The notes under the pieces: model-generated | Database searches by the model: none | Told to the model about the DNA's origin: nothing | What the model saw: only the letters and a program-made list of their open reading frames with translations | NCBI RefSeq assembly: GCF_050947335.1 | Contig: NC_134983.1 | Coordinates: 6,014,001-6,078,000 of the forward strand | DNA from: Megachile rotundata | Lineage: Eukaryota > Arthropoda > Insecta > Hymenoptera > Megachilidae | DNA: 64,000 nucleotides | Direction: 5' to 3' | Translations under genes and position numbers: made by a program | Part shown: in pieces, positions 26,040 through 39,080 of the stretch | Position numbering within the stretch: the stretch's first letter is position 1 | How the letters are laid out: the number at the start of each line of letters is the position of its first letter

Positions 26040-27665
26040 TTCTAAATATTTGGGGTTCTAAATTCTGAAATTTTCATTCACATCACTTGCGTTCAAATTT
26101 TAAATTTTGAAGTCTTCTAAATATATTGTATACGTGTAAATTTGAAAATTTTTAGAGAGTTATATTCTGAGAGTATTAAATTTTAAAGTAGTTAAGTCTC
26201 TAAGTACTTTAAATTTTTAAACTAAATTCCTAATTTAGATTCTCAGATTTTTGGATTACTAGATCTACGGGTTCTTAAATTTCTAGCTCCTTGTTAGATC
26301 CATAAATTTCCAGACTACCAAATACCAAGATTTATAAATTCTTAGATCTTCAATTATTCCTTAGTTTATATTCCTTAGTTTCTACATTCTTGAGCATCTA
26401 CATTCCTGAATTGCTACAATCCTATGTTCCTACATTCCTAACTTTCTACATTCATAAATTTCTACGTTTCTATATTTCTACTTTTTTATATTTCTAGATT
26501 TCTAAATATCTCAATTTCTTAACTTTTTAATTTCTTAATTTCTTAATTTCTTAATTTCTCAATTTCTCAATTTCTCAGATACTAAATTTCTAAATTTCTT
26601 AATTTCAAAACTATTAAAAACCTAAATTTACTTTTATCTTACCAAATACCTAATGCCCAAACAGTTCAGTTTCCAAATTTTCAAATTTTTAATTTCTCCA
26701 ATTAACTACGTGATCCTTAAGTTTTTAAATTTTCAAAACCCAAGATTCAAAATTCAAACCTAAACCCAAATTTTGCATCTCATATCCTCAAATCTATTAT
26801 TCTACACAATTATTAAATCTCCAGCTCTTGAAATTTATAAATTCCAACATTTCGAACTACCAATATTTCAATATTTCAAAATTTCCAAATCTTCACATTC
26901 CAAAATTCATAAATCCCAAGATCTCGAAATTTCTTAATCCCTAAATCTACAAATATGGAAATCAACAAATCGACAAATTCTCACATCCTCAAATTTTCAA
27001 ATCCATAAATCCATAAATTTCTAAGTTCCCAAACCCACAAATTCTCAAATTCATAAATTTCTTAATTTCCAAGTGTTCAAATCCCTAAATCCCCAAGTCC
27101 TCAAATTTCCAAATTCTCAAATTTCCAAATCTTCCAATTTCCAAATCCTCAAATTTCTAAATTCTCAAATTTCCAAATTTTCCAATTCCCAATTCCTCAA
27201 ATTTCTAAATTCTCAAATTTCCAAATCTTCCAATTTCCAAATCCTCAAATTTCTAAATTCTCAAATTTCCAAATCTTCCAATTTCCAAATCCTCAAATTT
27301 CCAAATTTTCAAATCTCCAAATTCTCAAATTTCCAAATTCTCAAATCTCCAAATTCTCAAATCCCCAAATTCTCAAATCTCCAAATTCTCAAATTGCCAA
27401 ATCCTCAAATTTTCAAATTCTCAAATTTCCAAATCCCCAAATCTCCAAATTCTCAAATCTCCAAATCCCTAAAACTCCAAATTCTCAAATCCCCAAATCC
27501 CGAAATCTCTAAAACCGAAAATCCCCAAATTCCCAAATTCCTAAATCCCCAAATTTCCAAACCCGCAACTCCCAAAATCCTAAAATCTCTAAATCCCTAA
27601 ATACCCAATTCTCAATTCCCTCAATCCTCAAACCCCTCACTCCCGAACTCCCAATCGTTCAAAGT
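26040..27665 (+). repeat. AAATYYCC octamer array 3, 1.6 kb
   Basis: One of the three large arrays. Its left part is degenerate and rich in AATTTCTT units (26510-26580). From about 27000 it is a clean run of AAATTTCC, AAATTCTC, AAATCCTC and AAATCCCC octamers. A 175-codon frame at 27073-27600 simply translates the octamer as an eight-residue repeat of the NSQISKFP type. That frame is explained by the 8-bp unit and is not annotated as a gene. Sharpness increases from left to right, which suggests more recent expansion on the right side. Confidence 0.9.
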
Positions 27666-28260
27666 TCCAAATACAATCCACAGTAAAAAACTATTTTGCA
27701 AATCTAACTTCATCTATACTCGGAATTGGTTAATAAATTGTCAAGAAAACGGACAAATATTTGCCTCGTGAGAATGAAATCGGCGCCTATGAATGTATCC
27801 GTGTATCCGTCTTCTCCGTTTCGTCTCTCAGTACCGACCGCATCGCTGAGCTTTGTCTTGTAAACGAAGCCACGCTGATTCGTATCCGGACGTTGATAAA
27901 TTCCCCCGCAGAGTTTAGCAGTTCTCCGCTTATCCTTCCTTTCCATTCAGAACAGAAGGACGAATGGTCCTGGCACTGCGCATCCTCGTTCCACCGCCAC
28001 GAACAAGAGAGGGAACGAGAAAGAGGTCTTCGTGGGAAACCGCTGGAACAATCCTTCGTTCGCTGATCTTCATTCACAAAACTCTCTTCCTCTCTTTTTC
28101 TTCACTGTCGTTAAAGACTTACGCCCGTTGTCGTGTGTTTATTATTAACCTATCCAGTTCTGCTCTCACCACACGGTAGCACGTTCGTTTTGTTCCATAG
28201 GTTCAGCGAGTTAATTGCCGAGAACTTCGGTTTCGAGAGGATTTATGTTCGCGTGGACAG
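27666..28260. other. GC-richer island with a purine tract
   Basis: CpG-rich DNA directly after array 3. It includes a short purine run at about 28004-28030 (GAGAGGGAACGAGAAAGAGG). Overlapping plus frames (101, 71 codons) and minus frames (78, 96 codons) are unrecognised. Confidence 0.4.
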
Positions 28261-29939
28261 TCGATGATGAGTTGAGATTATCTACCTGCGTCAAAGTACT
28301 TTATACAATGTCATTTAAGATAAAGTCAAGCAACATTCTTGCTTGCAGCTGTTTAGTTATAGTTTTTACAATTTATGAGCTATTTACGTCCGGTAAGATA
28401 TGCATCTTCGTGCAACAAATGGTATTTTCAATAATACTAATGCTGACGGACACTTATGTCAGCGTTCAATATAAGTGATCTATGGATGAACAAGTTGCTT
28501 ATATTGTAAAATAGAACAAGTGTGCGTAATCTTACTATGCAAATGCGAAGTGTTTGAAATTATTCAAACAATTTACTGCACATGTCTTGTTAGTCATTCA
28601 AATTCGTTTAAAATTAATTGCAATGACAAAGTAGTTCGAAAATATCGCAAAAGGAAGAGTAAAACGAAAGGGAAAATAAAGAGATTAACCTTTCTAGAGA
28701 ATAATAAAAAAAATGAAGGGAAATCAAGAGAGATAATCATCTTAATCGTATCTCCAAAGGCCCTTCCGCCTTTTTTAATTGCTCAGCTGACTAGTTAAAG
28801 GCTAAGCAGCTGATTAATGGATCAATCTTTACAAGGGAATAAAAAAGCATTAAAGTCCTTGGCAAGGCTGAGGATTAAAATGAACGTGCAAATAATTAAA
28901 TGTTTAATTTACATGTTATCGTTCGGAGATTAATTGATCGATAATGATACAGAAGCATGTTATTAACATGTAAATCACATACCATAGTAGGATGATAAAT
29001 CAATTATTAAAATAGATACTTATCGTAATCCTGTTCTTAGCAGCGATTGCAGAAGAAGAAATGTGGCGGATTTAATTCAGAAACGATTGAACCGATTTCG
29101 GATAACTCTAATTTACCCTATGGAGTGTACATTAGCGAACCTTAAGGGTACTTAATATTTTGTAATTTGCAAGTAAAAAGTTCGTCGTCACTTCGGCCGT
29201 TCCTGCTGCATTATATAACATGAAATGCGCGAGAACTTGTTCTTAAATTACAGGACGTGCATGCTCGAAAAGTCACGCTCGCTGTCATGGCGCCATGTAC
29301 GATGTACTTTCTGCCTGTTCCGTTCGGTTGTCACTTATTCACAACCCTTCTTGTAATTTATTAACAAATGTGTCACATTAAAAACGTCGCTTCCCCTTTG
29401 GAACTCAATATGTATTACAGATTTCGAATTAATCGCTGCTAATAAATTGATTCGATTAACGTACGCTAATTTGACGAGGAACGAGAGCAATTCATGCGGT
29501 GGCTTGTAAATATTCATGAGTACTAATAATGCAGTTCAGTCTGTTTTAAGTTGCGAATTAATTACTATACGATTAATTAAGTAATTTTACTTCACGCTAA
29601 ACCTATTATACGATGTACACTCACTTTGAAAGTGACGAGGCTTTAATGAAGACCAACACGGATTTTGAGAAAATAAGCTTGACAAATCTTATAAATTAAA
29701 ATAAGAAGCTTGCGATGGTCACTTGGTTATTTTGGTGGTTTTAATGTTAAAGTTGACTTGTTCTTATTACTTGGTAATTATAGTAAAGTGTGGAACTAAT
29801 TGAAGATTTTCTTCTTGAAGTTAAAATACTTCTAACAAAGTTTTGGTAAATCTAAGTGAATCTAGATAGGTAAGTTTATCAGTAGGTATAGTGTAAATGA
29901 ACCGAAAGGAAACTTGATGTTGTTTGCGAGCATAAAAAT
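28261..29939. other. AT-rich DNA with scattered GC-richer patches
   Basis: No recognised gene. Frames of 87 and 92 codons (28215-28478, 28520-28798) have no identifiable domain. A perfect GC-rich palindrome, CATGGCGCCATG, lies at 29286-29297 and recurs at 38104. Confidence 0.45.
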
Positions 29940-30290
29940 TTGGATACGTAGACAATTGAGAACTGAGAATTTAAGGAATATAGAGATTTGAAGATATCGA
30001 AATTTGCAGATACAGAAAACTGGTAATACAAAAATTTGAAAATATAGACTTCGTGAAGATTTAAAAATAAAGTGCTATGAAACTATAAAAATTTGAAAAG
30101 AATAGAAATTCAAAAATATAAGAAATTAATATTTAGCAATTTATGCATTTAGAAATTCAGAAAAATAACGTTACAAACACAGATATAGTAACAAAGAAAA
30201 TATAAGGAGTTCAAGAATATGAATTAAATAATACAATAAGTTATGGATAAAAAATTTGAGGATACTGAAATTGAAGAGTTCAACAATGTG
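29940..30290 (-). repeat. Octamer-type array 4, reverse orientation, decayed
   Basis: The plus strand shows words such as GAGATTTGAAGATA, AAATTTGCAGATA and AAAATTTGAAAATA. These are the reverse complement of the TCAAATCT/TTTCAAAT words of the forward arrays. Spacing is irregular and divergence high. Confidence 0.5.
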
Positions 30291-31465
30291 TCTATATGAA
30301 GAATATTTTTCTCCACTGAATAGCCTGTCTTTAAAGTTAGTTGTGGTTCCGGTTTGTTGGTTTAAGAAGACATATTTTTTCTTCAGTATCCTTAATTGAC
30401 AACCAAAGGTTTCAGTAAAACGAGAAAGGGTGATTTGTGGTTAGCGGTTACGCGCTCATTTACGACATGCTGCCACAATACGTAAGTCACGCGATCTGCT
30501 TCTTAATCTCAAAAATCTAATACGTTTGGTCTGGGTACTATATCTCAGCTGGATAAACGCTTAGCACAGAAGTTCAACGATTATCACGCAAGAAATGATA
30601 AAGACAGTAGTTTTTACTATTTTTGTTTTGGAAACAAAATTTTTATACCGATTAACCCTTACACCTCCACATTCAGTTAAAAACAGGTGTAACAATTTTT
30701 GTTATATCTGAATTCACAAAATACCCTTTCAATATAATCAAATAAAGAAAATGAAATTCTCTCTCAACACTTGAATATAATTTTTTGTCGTAAACATAAA
30801 TTTCATTATAATTTTGTCAACGGCTGCATTCTAGTTATAAAAGAACGGATCAAAAGAGCCACAGAACCGTGCGAAGATTAATTCCAAAGCAGCACAATCC
30901 AATTTATATTCTTTCATAATAAAAATTCGAACGTTCATTGAAGTTAACTCTGAAATTCTGAAGTAGTATTTCGCAATGTCCTGCATGTTAACGGACAACT
31001 TAAATTTAAAATGGCGCGGTTACATTTCATGGAAAACAGTGCACGGGATCCCGTTAAAAGCGAATATACCAGCGACGTATATATCAGCATACATAATGTC
31101 GCTATGTACCTTATAAATGAAATAATATGTTCATGCACGTAAATGGCGGCCGAAGATATTTATGAATTACGTTTCGTTGTGGGTGCTTCTGCCCGTCCCA
31201 TATCTTAAGGTACTTCATATTTCAAGGCGCGTGAAAAGGACACCTGCGAATTTGCATGAAGCAAAAAGACACGCAGACCAATAGTGTCACGTTGTATAAG
31301 AAATAACAAGGTTAGCGCGTTGTAGCGCGCTATGTTGCAATGGTAAAATTATAATTTTATTTCGGTTGTACTATGTTATTGTAATTTCTTGTTATAGTTA
31401 TAATTCTTCTAATTCTTATTATATAACATATCAATTTTTTTTCGGTAAGGTTGTCTTCATTTACG
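30291..31465. other. AT-rich DNA, no gene seen
   Basis: Single-copy DNA with small GC-richer patches (30420-30560, 31000-31330). Nothing was recognised. Confidence 0.45.
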
Positions 31466-31915
31466 TCATTGATCATCTATGCTTGCTCATCAAGAACATA
31501 GACCATTTCTTGTAGTAATATTTTCGGTATAAAATTTTGCAAATTGAAATTCATGCTTTTAATCATTTAGTGCTACCTCGCTGAATATTAACGTGTTGTT
31601 CGAGCTTAAACGACATTGCTATCTTTATGAAAATATATTTGCAAAATCAGTCTTTGTCCATATTTAACCATCTACAAATGAAAAACTTCATCATTGACCA
31701 CCTATGCTCGTTCATCAAAAACATAGACCATTTCTTGTAGTAATATTTTCGGTATAAAATTTTGCAAATTGAAATTCATGCTTTTAATCATTTAGTGCAA
31801 CCTCGCTGAATATTGACGTGTTGTTCGAGCTTAAACGACATTGCTATCTTTATGAAAATATATTTGCAAAATCAGTCTTTGTCCATATTTAATTATCTAC
31901 AAATGAAAATCTTCA
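31466..31915. repeat. Two tandem copies of a 225-bp unit
   Basis: GACCATTTCTTGTAGTAAT begins at 31501 and again at 31726, a 225-bp period. The copies agree along nearly their whole length, with only a few substitutions (for example TGCTACC versus TGCAACC). This is a recent segmental tandem duplication without coding content. Confidence 0.9.
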
Positions 31916-33110
31916 TACTGTTCTCTAAATAAGATACCCTTAAATAAAACCTCCAAAACCACTTGTCGAAGAAACTTGATATACAAATTGAATACATCTA
32001 CTAACAAAAATTATATAATTTTGACCAACCTAATAGAATCTTATCCTACATCCTATCTTTAATGAACACAGCTCAATAATCAACAGAACTCAAATAAATA
32101 TATTACGATATTTCTTTATTTGCTTTGCTAAAATAAGTTCCGAATATGTTCGCGTTGCATTAGTCCTCGTACAAATGGGGCAATAACTGTACATCCCCAT
32201 AAGAATCAGCAGATCTCGAACCTCGCTCGATATTCTCATGTTCGGGCTACATATATCGACAGAAACCGATCGAATGACCATAATAAATATTTCGACTCCA
32301 CTAATCAAGGGCTTGGTGCAGAGTTCGGATAAAAGATACCGTTCTAATTGGCTAGTATCTGGGAGCATTACATCCGTTAAACGGATCACACTCGGGAATG
32401 TTTTATTCCTTTGACTGGCTGTGATTACCGTCGATAGCCAGGAGGGCCAGATGTTCGAGCGGCGATGACGGGTTAAGATTCTCAATCAATTTTTGTTACG
32501 TTTCAACTGCCGACGCCGTCCATACGGTCGCGTGGCACATTTCGTGATTCGGGTTCCTCTTTCTTCAACAACCCTCTCCGTCTCCTCCCACGACACCCCT
32601 TTCCTACACCTATCTTTATCTATCCACCTATCTTCGTTTCTGCCTCTTCCTTTCGTTCCTTTTTTTATCCCCTTTGTAACATACATTTCGCCTGCTTCTT
32701 TTACTCCTTTCTTTTCTTTTCATTTTTCCCTCCGTTCCCATTCGCGATCCTTATCCACGTATCTTTTCGGTGGGCTTTTTCGAGGATGAACGAGTAGACG
32801 TGGAAACGAGATGGACAATCGTACAGCTGTTCGCTCGCGGGGGCGCATCTGCCTCCTGTCCGGCTCGCGTGCAGTTCGGGGGAAAAAAAGCAACGTTGGC
32901 GCGTAGATTTACCGACCTCTTTAGCCTGCAACAGCATTTTGGCATATTAGCGGGTAGCTTTGGACTCATCTACCCCCGGTACACAGGGGCTGAAAGTCTC
33001 GTGGTGTTTGGTAACTTCACAGTATTCGATTCTGTATGCATTGTCATGAGCAAGTGTGGCTTCCTTAGGAGAAATATGATAACTGAAGAAGAGATTTTCT
33101 TCTGAGTTAA
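31916..33110. other. GC-richer island with a long pyrimidine tract
   Basis: From about 32090 to 33110. A 131-codon minus frame (32090-32485) and plus frames of 98 and 111 codons (32493-32789, 32770-33105) are unrecognised. From about 32550 to 32745 the plus strand is almost all pyrimidine (runs like CCTCTTCCTTTCGTTCC), and this keeps frames free of stops. The tract is the longest of its kind in the window. It may be regulatory or part of a transcript. Nothing identifies a protein. Confidence 0.4.
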
Positions 33111-33119
33111 TTTTTAGGG

Positions 33120-33695
33120 ACTTTAGAGCTAAAAAGTTGTTATTAAGGATTCTTGAAAATGAGAAAATTAGAGTACTTGAATATTTGGAAATTTAGAAAT
33201 TTAGAAGTTAGAAAAGCTAGAAATATCATTTGTGGAGATGTGGAGAATTAGAAGTTTGATAGATTGGACATTTGGAAACTAGAAAAGGGAATGTAAAAAT
33301 TTAGTTGTTTACAATTGTGAAAATTTAAAGATTTAGGAGTTTGACAAGCTGGAAATTGAGTAACTAGAAAATTTTTAAATATAGGAAATTAGGAAATTAG
33401 AAATGCATAGATTTAGAGAATTAAAAGTTGGGAAATTGTTAATTTGGGAACCAGAGAATTTGTCAATAATAAAATGTAGCAGTCTAGAAAGTTGAAGATC
33501 TAGAGAATTAGAAGTTTGTAAAATAAATTTGTAAATTGGTAAATTTGTAAGATCGAAAATTTGAAATGCAAAAATTTAGTAATATAGAAATTTAATGATC
33601 TACAAAATTTGAAATTTGAAAATTTAGAAATTTAATAATATAGAAATTTGAAGATCTGTAAAATTAGAAGTACGTAATTAGAAAAATTTCCCTAT
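33120..33695 (-). repeat. Octamer-type array 5, reverse orientation, decayed
   Basis: The plus strand is built of TTTAGAAATTT, GGAAATT, TTTGAAGATCT and AGAAGTTTG words. It is the reverse complement of the octamer family, with 8-12 bp spacing and no intact register. Confidence 0.55.
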
Positions 33696-34644
33696 CAAAA
33701 AAAAAATAATGATTTCAAATTGAACTTGCAGTCAGTGAACCAGCAATAAATCACACGAAAGTTTACGAGTTTCTTGCGTAGGTCTAACATACAGTTTCGT
33801 AACTGTTTTAACAAATAACACGTCACACATTCCAGTCTCTAATTTGACATTTACTGGTAGGTATAAACCTAACGGTTAATGCAATCACAGGGAAAGGTGT
33901 ACTAATCTCAAATCGGCTAAAGTTGCTAGAAGATAAATGAAAGGAATCGGCAGTTTTAGATAGTAAACAGAAGGTAAACTCAATTTGTGTCAAATACCGA
34001 GAGAATTAACAGTAAATATGCTATGTGTAGACAATATTTACTATAAATTTCCAAATCTAATGGCTCGAGTGCAAAATTTTTCATTACTACATTCATAAAA
34101 ATATCAGCTATACGAATGCTAACGAACACCTGCTTTTGATGATGGCACTTATGTCCTAAAAACTGAAAGGGAGAGTTTCGTCATTAATTCGGTTGAATAC
34201 AAACAACACTATATCAAGGCTGATAAAAGAAATGAGGAAAACAAGATGAACGTTGATAACTGTTCGGTCAATCACTTTATTCTTCCGTGTTTAACATTAT
34301 GCCACAAACTGTGTTCAACTATGTGGAGATTGAAATGGTGTAATTACGGTACACTATGGTTCTTTTTAGATATGCAAAGTATGCAAATCAATACTGAGAT
34401 CTGTACTAAATACTTTTATCGAGTAGTTTTTAATATTCATCAGAAATTAATCTTTTTAGTATATTCTTGTTATTTTGGAGGAACATGAAGGGGTGGGGGT
34501 ATATTTTATATTTATCAAATATATGGTATGTGCCGTTTATAATAAAAGTAGAGTAACTTTATTTCTTAAGTAAAATTTATTTGCTACGTTTTTTGGCTGT
34601 GAACGTAAAAACTTAAAAGATGTAAGAAAAAAATGCGACATTTC
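33696..34644. other. AT-rich single-copy stretch, no gene seen
   Basis: No repeat is present. An 80-codon plus frame at 34246-34488 is unrecognised. Confidence 0.45.
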
Positions 34645-35105
34645 TATTTTGGGGGGAAACATCAAATTGATATACTTATAATAAGTACTTTTATTATGAA
34701 CGGTTTATATTTCTTTTTTTTTCATTTATTTATTTATAGTAACCTCAACCTATATTTCTTATTTAATTTATTTCAACAAAATTATTTGAATAAAATTAAT
34801 TAAACTTATTGAAAATAAACAGCTTTGCACTATTTTGCTATTTTAGGGAGGCTTCTGCTATTTTTGGGGGTGAACATCAAATTGATATACTTATAATAAG
34901 TACTTTTATTATGAACGGTTTATATTTCTTTTTTTTCATTTATTTGTTTATAGTAACCTCAACCTATATTTCTTATTTAATTTATTTCAACAAAATTATT
35001 TGAATAAAATTAATTAAACTTATTGAAAATAAACAGCTTTGCACTATTTTGCTATTTTAGGGAGGCTTCTGCTATTTTTGGGGGTAAACATCAAATTGAT
35101 ATGCC
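34645..35105. repeat. Tandem duplication with a 215-bp period
   Basis: ATCAAATTGATAT follows a G-run at 34661, 34876 and 35090, spacings of 215 and 214 bp. Two full copies plus the start of a third are present, almost identical. Each copy ends with GCTATTTT(A/T)GGGGG. This is a recent tandem event. Confidence 0.9.
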
Positions 35106-35224
35106 ACATAGTAAGCTTCGCCTTGAAATATTTATGCTATTAAATTATATCAGAGCTTTTGTATTTCGAAATCCGCCATTTAATATGCAATAATAATGTC
35201 TTACATTATGTTATATTATATGAA
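35106..35224. other. Short spacer
   Basis: AT-rich spacer between two tandem repeats. Confidence 0.4.
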
Positions 35225-35720
35225 GTATACAGTTATGTAAAAGTTTGCAAATATATAACTACAATGTAATAATAACTTGCAAACGCACACCTGCAGTTTA
35301 GCAATAAGTTTTAAGTACATAACTACCGTTTAGTAATAAATTGTAAGTACATAAGTAATAAATTGCGAATGCACACCTGCAGTAATAAATTGTAAATATA
35401 TAACTACAGTGCAGTAATAAACTGCAAATGCATATCTATTTAGTAATAAGTAACAAATGCACAGTTATAGTTTAGTCATAAATTTTTAATACATAACTAT
35501 AGTTTAATACAAATTTTTAATACACAACTATAGTATAATACAAATTTTTAATACATAAAAATTTTTAATAAAAATTTATTAAAAATACAGTTTAATAAAA
35601 ATTTTTAATACATAACTACAGTTCAGTAATAAACTGTAAATACACAACTATAATTCAGTAATAAATTACAGAAATCCATACAGTTTAGTAATGAATTGGA
35701 AATGCACAATGATACTTCTG
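35225..35720. repeat. Degenerate minisatellite of about 32 bp
   Basis: Units of approximately CAGTTTAGTAATAAATTG plus TAAATACATAACTA recur. Spacing measured at the right side is 32 and then 30 bp (35619, 35651, 35681). Copies vary in length, and a subset has shrunk to TTTTTAATACA units (35480-35600). Confidence 0.75.
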
Positions 35721-38329
35721 TAATAGAATTTGAATTCCAAAATAAAAATCAGCAATTGCGTGAGTATAACTGTAAAACAAGGGAAAAGATTTTCGTGTTT
35801 CACTTTCCACCCCAGGTGGACTACCAGAAATCTGATCCTTTTTCTCGAATTGCACAGCTATGAAAATATTCGTGGAGTGTTACGTAACCCATTCATAGGT
35901 AGGGTTGCTTTCATCAAGAAAAACAAGATTTCTTCGTGGAACACAGCACGTGCTCAAGTGGATGCCACCCTTCTTTCATAACCCTTTTACCCTCTTCAGG
36001 TGACCACCAGCATCTGCACACTTTTTCGAATGCTTCATATATTGAACGTAGTATTCATTAATAAGTCTCTAAATTTAATGTAAATTCAGCATGGATGCTT
36101 AAAGCGTAAAATTTTATGGGCAATTATACAGGACATAAACTCTTAGGTATTATTATATCAAGGGGTGAAAGAAGGTTAATTTTAAAACTAAAAGTTTCTC
36201 TTCTGGTTTAAATTAATATATACTATTATTCATTGAGTTGTCAATTATAAAAAGTTAATAAAAATCTTGCTACAGTTGAACATACTAATTATGTTAATTG
36301 TAGGTCATATTAAGTCAATAAATTGATGTATAAATCAATAAGTAAACAAGTAAATAAATATGAGAGTAAATACAGGTAGAAATTGATACGACTTATCATT
36401 GATCTTATTCTTATTTATTATTTCTTTATTTTCCACCGTATAAATGTATGATTTATTAATAATAAACATATGATATAAATATATGACATGTTCGCCATAC
36501 ATGATGAATACTGAATACTTCATATATGTTCATATATGTATTATATTATATATGTACTATATGTATGAAACATAACTATAAAGGAAGTATTATATAAAAC
36601 ATAACTGTAAACGAAATGTATATATAAAAAATAGAAAAACAATAAAAGAGAATTATTTTTGAGAAATATTTAGTATAGGATATAATATGAATTGTCTCAC
36701 GGTTCATTATCAAAACACTTAATCGTCTTACATACGATATGTTCCAGTTCAGGAATTTTCCGAAACGCCGTCCATTAAACCTGTTGACGAGAAATGCCAC
36801 ACAGGAGAAGAAAATTGTACAGGTGATCTCAGATAGTTGAACACGAATGATAGCGGCTAAACCTTTTTCTCTGTCGTTCTAATTACGAGATAATTGTATT
36901 AATGGATCGTATAGTCGGCTACTACAAAGACTGAACAGAAAGTGTCTACTTTGGAGGGACCATTCGATTGGGGGGTGGAGCTCCCTTGACCATTCTAAAA
37001 GCGACCGACTACCTCATTTTTCTGTTTCCTACCTTTGCCATCCCTATGAAAATTCACTCTTTCCTTCTTTCCGCTACTGAAGAAGCCCAACCGTTTCTTC
37101 AAATCAATAAATTAGGTTGGACAAAACGCTTTATTTCGTGTAGTTAGATTTTTAGGTTTCTAAAGGTAAAAGATAGTTCTATTATTTTATAAATTATTAT
37201 AAAATATCTACAAGGAATACTTTATAAATAGACACTATTTTTTTTCTACAAATTAAATTTACGTTTCATAGAATTTTTTTGACGTGTATTTCTCAGTATT
37301 GCTAGTTGTTAAAGGGTTGTTGTTTAACTTATACAATGATGTGTGAAAGTAACGCAACCTTTTATTAAAACCGTAGAAATTTTGTATAATGTTTATAATT
37401 TGTACATTTAAATGAAAACGAAGCACAAAAAATTCGATGAGAGACGTAGCTAAAATACTTGATTGTCCTACAGAAAGTTCCAGAAGAAAAAAGCAAGAGC
37501 CATAATTTTAAGGTACAAAGATAACCATATGATAATAAAAGCTAAATTTTAAACTTCCACATCAAGCAACAACAATAACAACACTGTAAAAAACCCTTGA
37601 AATGCATAATATCTTATTACATCACGAAAAGAAACCCTGAGAAGTTCCAAATACTGCCTAACGCCTCAAAATCGTGAGAAAAACTTTCATGCTTCCATCT
37701 TGCTTCCCACAAATGAATATCTAAGAGCCCAGATCAGAAACTCTACTTAAAATCCATCTTATTTACACTTCATTTCAGAAAGATAAACCATGTATATTCC
37801 GTTTAATCCTTGAAGAGCAAGTTTAAATCCTTGTTGACCAGGAACACTTAATCCTTGGAGGTAGTCGAGAAATTCCCAACGGGAAATCAATGTCTAATGA
37901 CTTGTCCACGATTGAAAGCTCGTTTGGTAGCCTAGAAAACGGTTGCTAGTTGTTCGTGTATACAGTAAGGCGGGTACAAAGTAGGTATATATGAACAGAC
38001 GACCCATTTCGTCCTAAATAAATCGGACGACTTTTAGTCGGTACAAATATTGTCGCATCAATTAAAGTGTCTGTGGATGCAAAGGTTTCCGGGACGTTTG
38101 GAACATGGCGCCATGTCCTCGAGACGGATAATTTCGTTTTTCCTCTGTTGCTCCCTAACTCTGGTTGACTTTTTTTGGGAAGGAAGTGAAATATTTAGTC
38201 ATCCAGGACAAATATTAACGATTGATTTCATTTTATTTCCGTTTGCCGGAAATTATTCTTCTAAATTATTATTCTAAAATACTAATGAGTATTGACGTGT
38301 ACAGTGTGAACAGTGACTTGCTATTTAAA
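35721..38329. other. AT-rich DNA with small GC-richer patches
   Basis: No gene is recognised. GC-richer patches occur at about 36840-37080 and 37980-38170. The palindrome CATGGCGCCATG lies at 38104-38115. A short TTAGGTTGG word at 37111 was considered as a mariner end and rejected. Confidence 0.45.
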
Positions 38330-38640
38330 CGCCTCAATTTAGAAATTTTATGAATCGATTGTTTGATCATTTATAAATTTAGGCATTTTGTGTATTAGTA
38401 CAAGGACTAGTATATGATTTTTAAAGTTGTTACTATAAAGTAAAAATTTAGAAATTTAGTAACTTTATCGTTTGGAAACTGAGAAATTAAACAGTTCAGA
38501 CATTTCAAAGTCTAATAAAGAAACAAAAAAATTTAGAAATTTCTAATAAAGAAATTTAGAAGCGTAGAATATAAAATTTGAATTTTACAATTTTGCTTAT
38601 TCGATCATTCAAAATTTAGGAACAAAAATCAGATAATTTG
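38330..38640 (-). repeat. Octamer-type array 6, reverse orientation, heavily decayed
   Basis: TTTAGAAATTT and AAATTTAGAA words recur on the plus strand at 38330-38640, like those of array 5. The register is lost, so membership is probable but not certain. Confidence 0.4.
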
Positions 38641-39080
38641 TACGTAGACTTTGCGCAAGAAGGAAACGAAAAAGTGGTGATCTAAAAGTTTAATTTTATT
38701 TTCTCTCGAGTATTGACGCTTCAACTTAAAAATGAAAGTACGCCGACAATAGGTGGCACACTCGTGAACTTCAAAAGGTGTTCAGTAATTCCGTCAAGTA
38801 TCCGAGAGGAAAGGCGAAAAATAGATGAGGAGAGGAGAAGAAAGAAGCAGCAATTCAAACTGTCGCGACTGCTGGAGAGTCCATTAAGCCAACAAGAGTG
38901 TTCTTTCCGTCGGAAGTCCTGGAAAGTGGACACTTGGTGTGTGTACATACGTTCAGGACGCGGAACAGGATGAGAAAGGCGGGGTGGTTTTACAATGAAA
39001 TCCGAAGCGCATTATGAGATGAGAAACAGACTTCATTTTGGGAATGGGACACATCGTGTTTCCTCATTTGTGAGCATCTA
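38641..39080. other. Island with a purine tract
   Basis: A plus-strand purine tract runs at about 38805-38855 (GATGAGGAGAGGAGAAGAAAG). An 86-codon plus frame and a 75-codon minus frame are unrecognised. Confidence 0.4.

Noticed and set aside
27073..27600. 175-codon frame rich in NSQISKFP repeats
   Set aside because: It is the direct translation of the AAATYYCC octamer array; the period of 24 bp has no stops. No non-repeat coding sequence is attached.
37111..37140. TTAGGTTGGACAAAACGCTTT as a mariner terminal repeat
   Set aside because: The word resembles mariner ends, but I found no inverted partner within about 1.5 kb and no transposase fragment.
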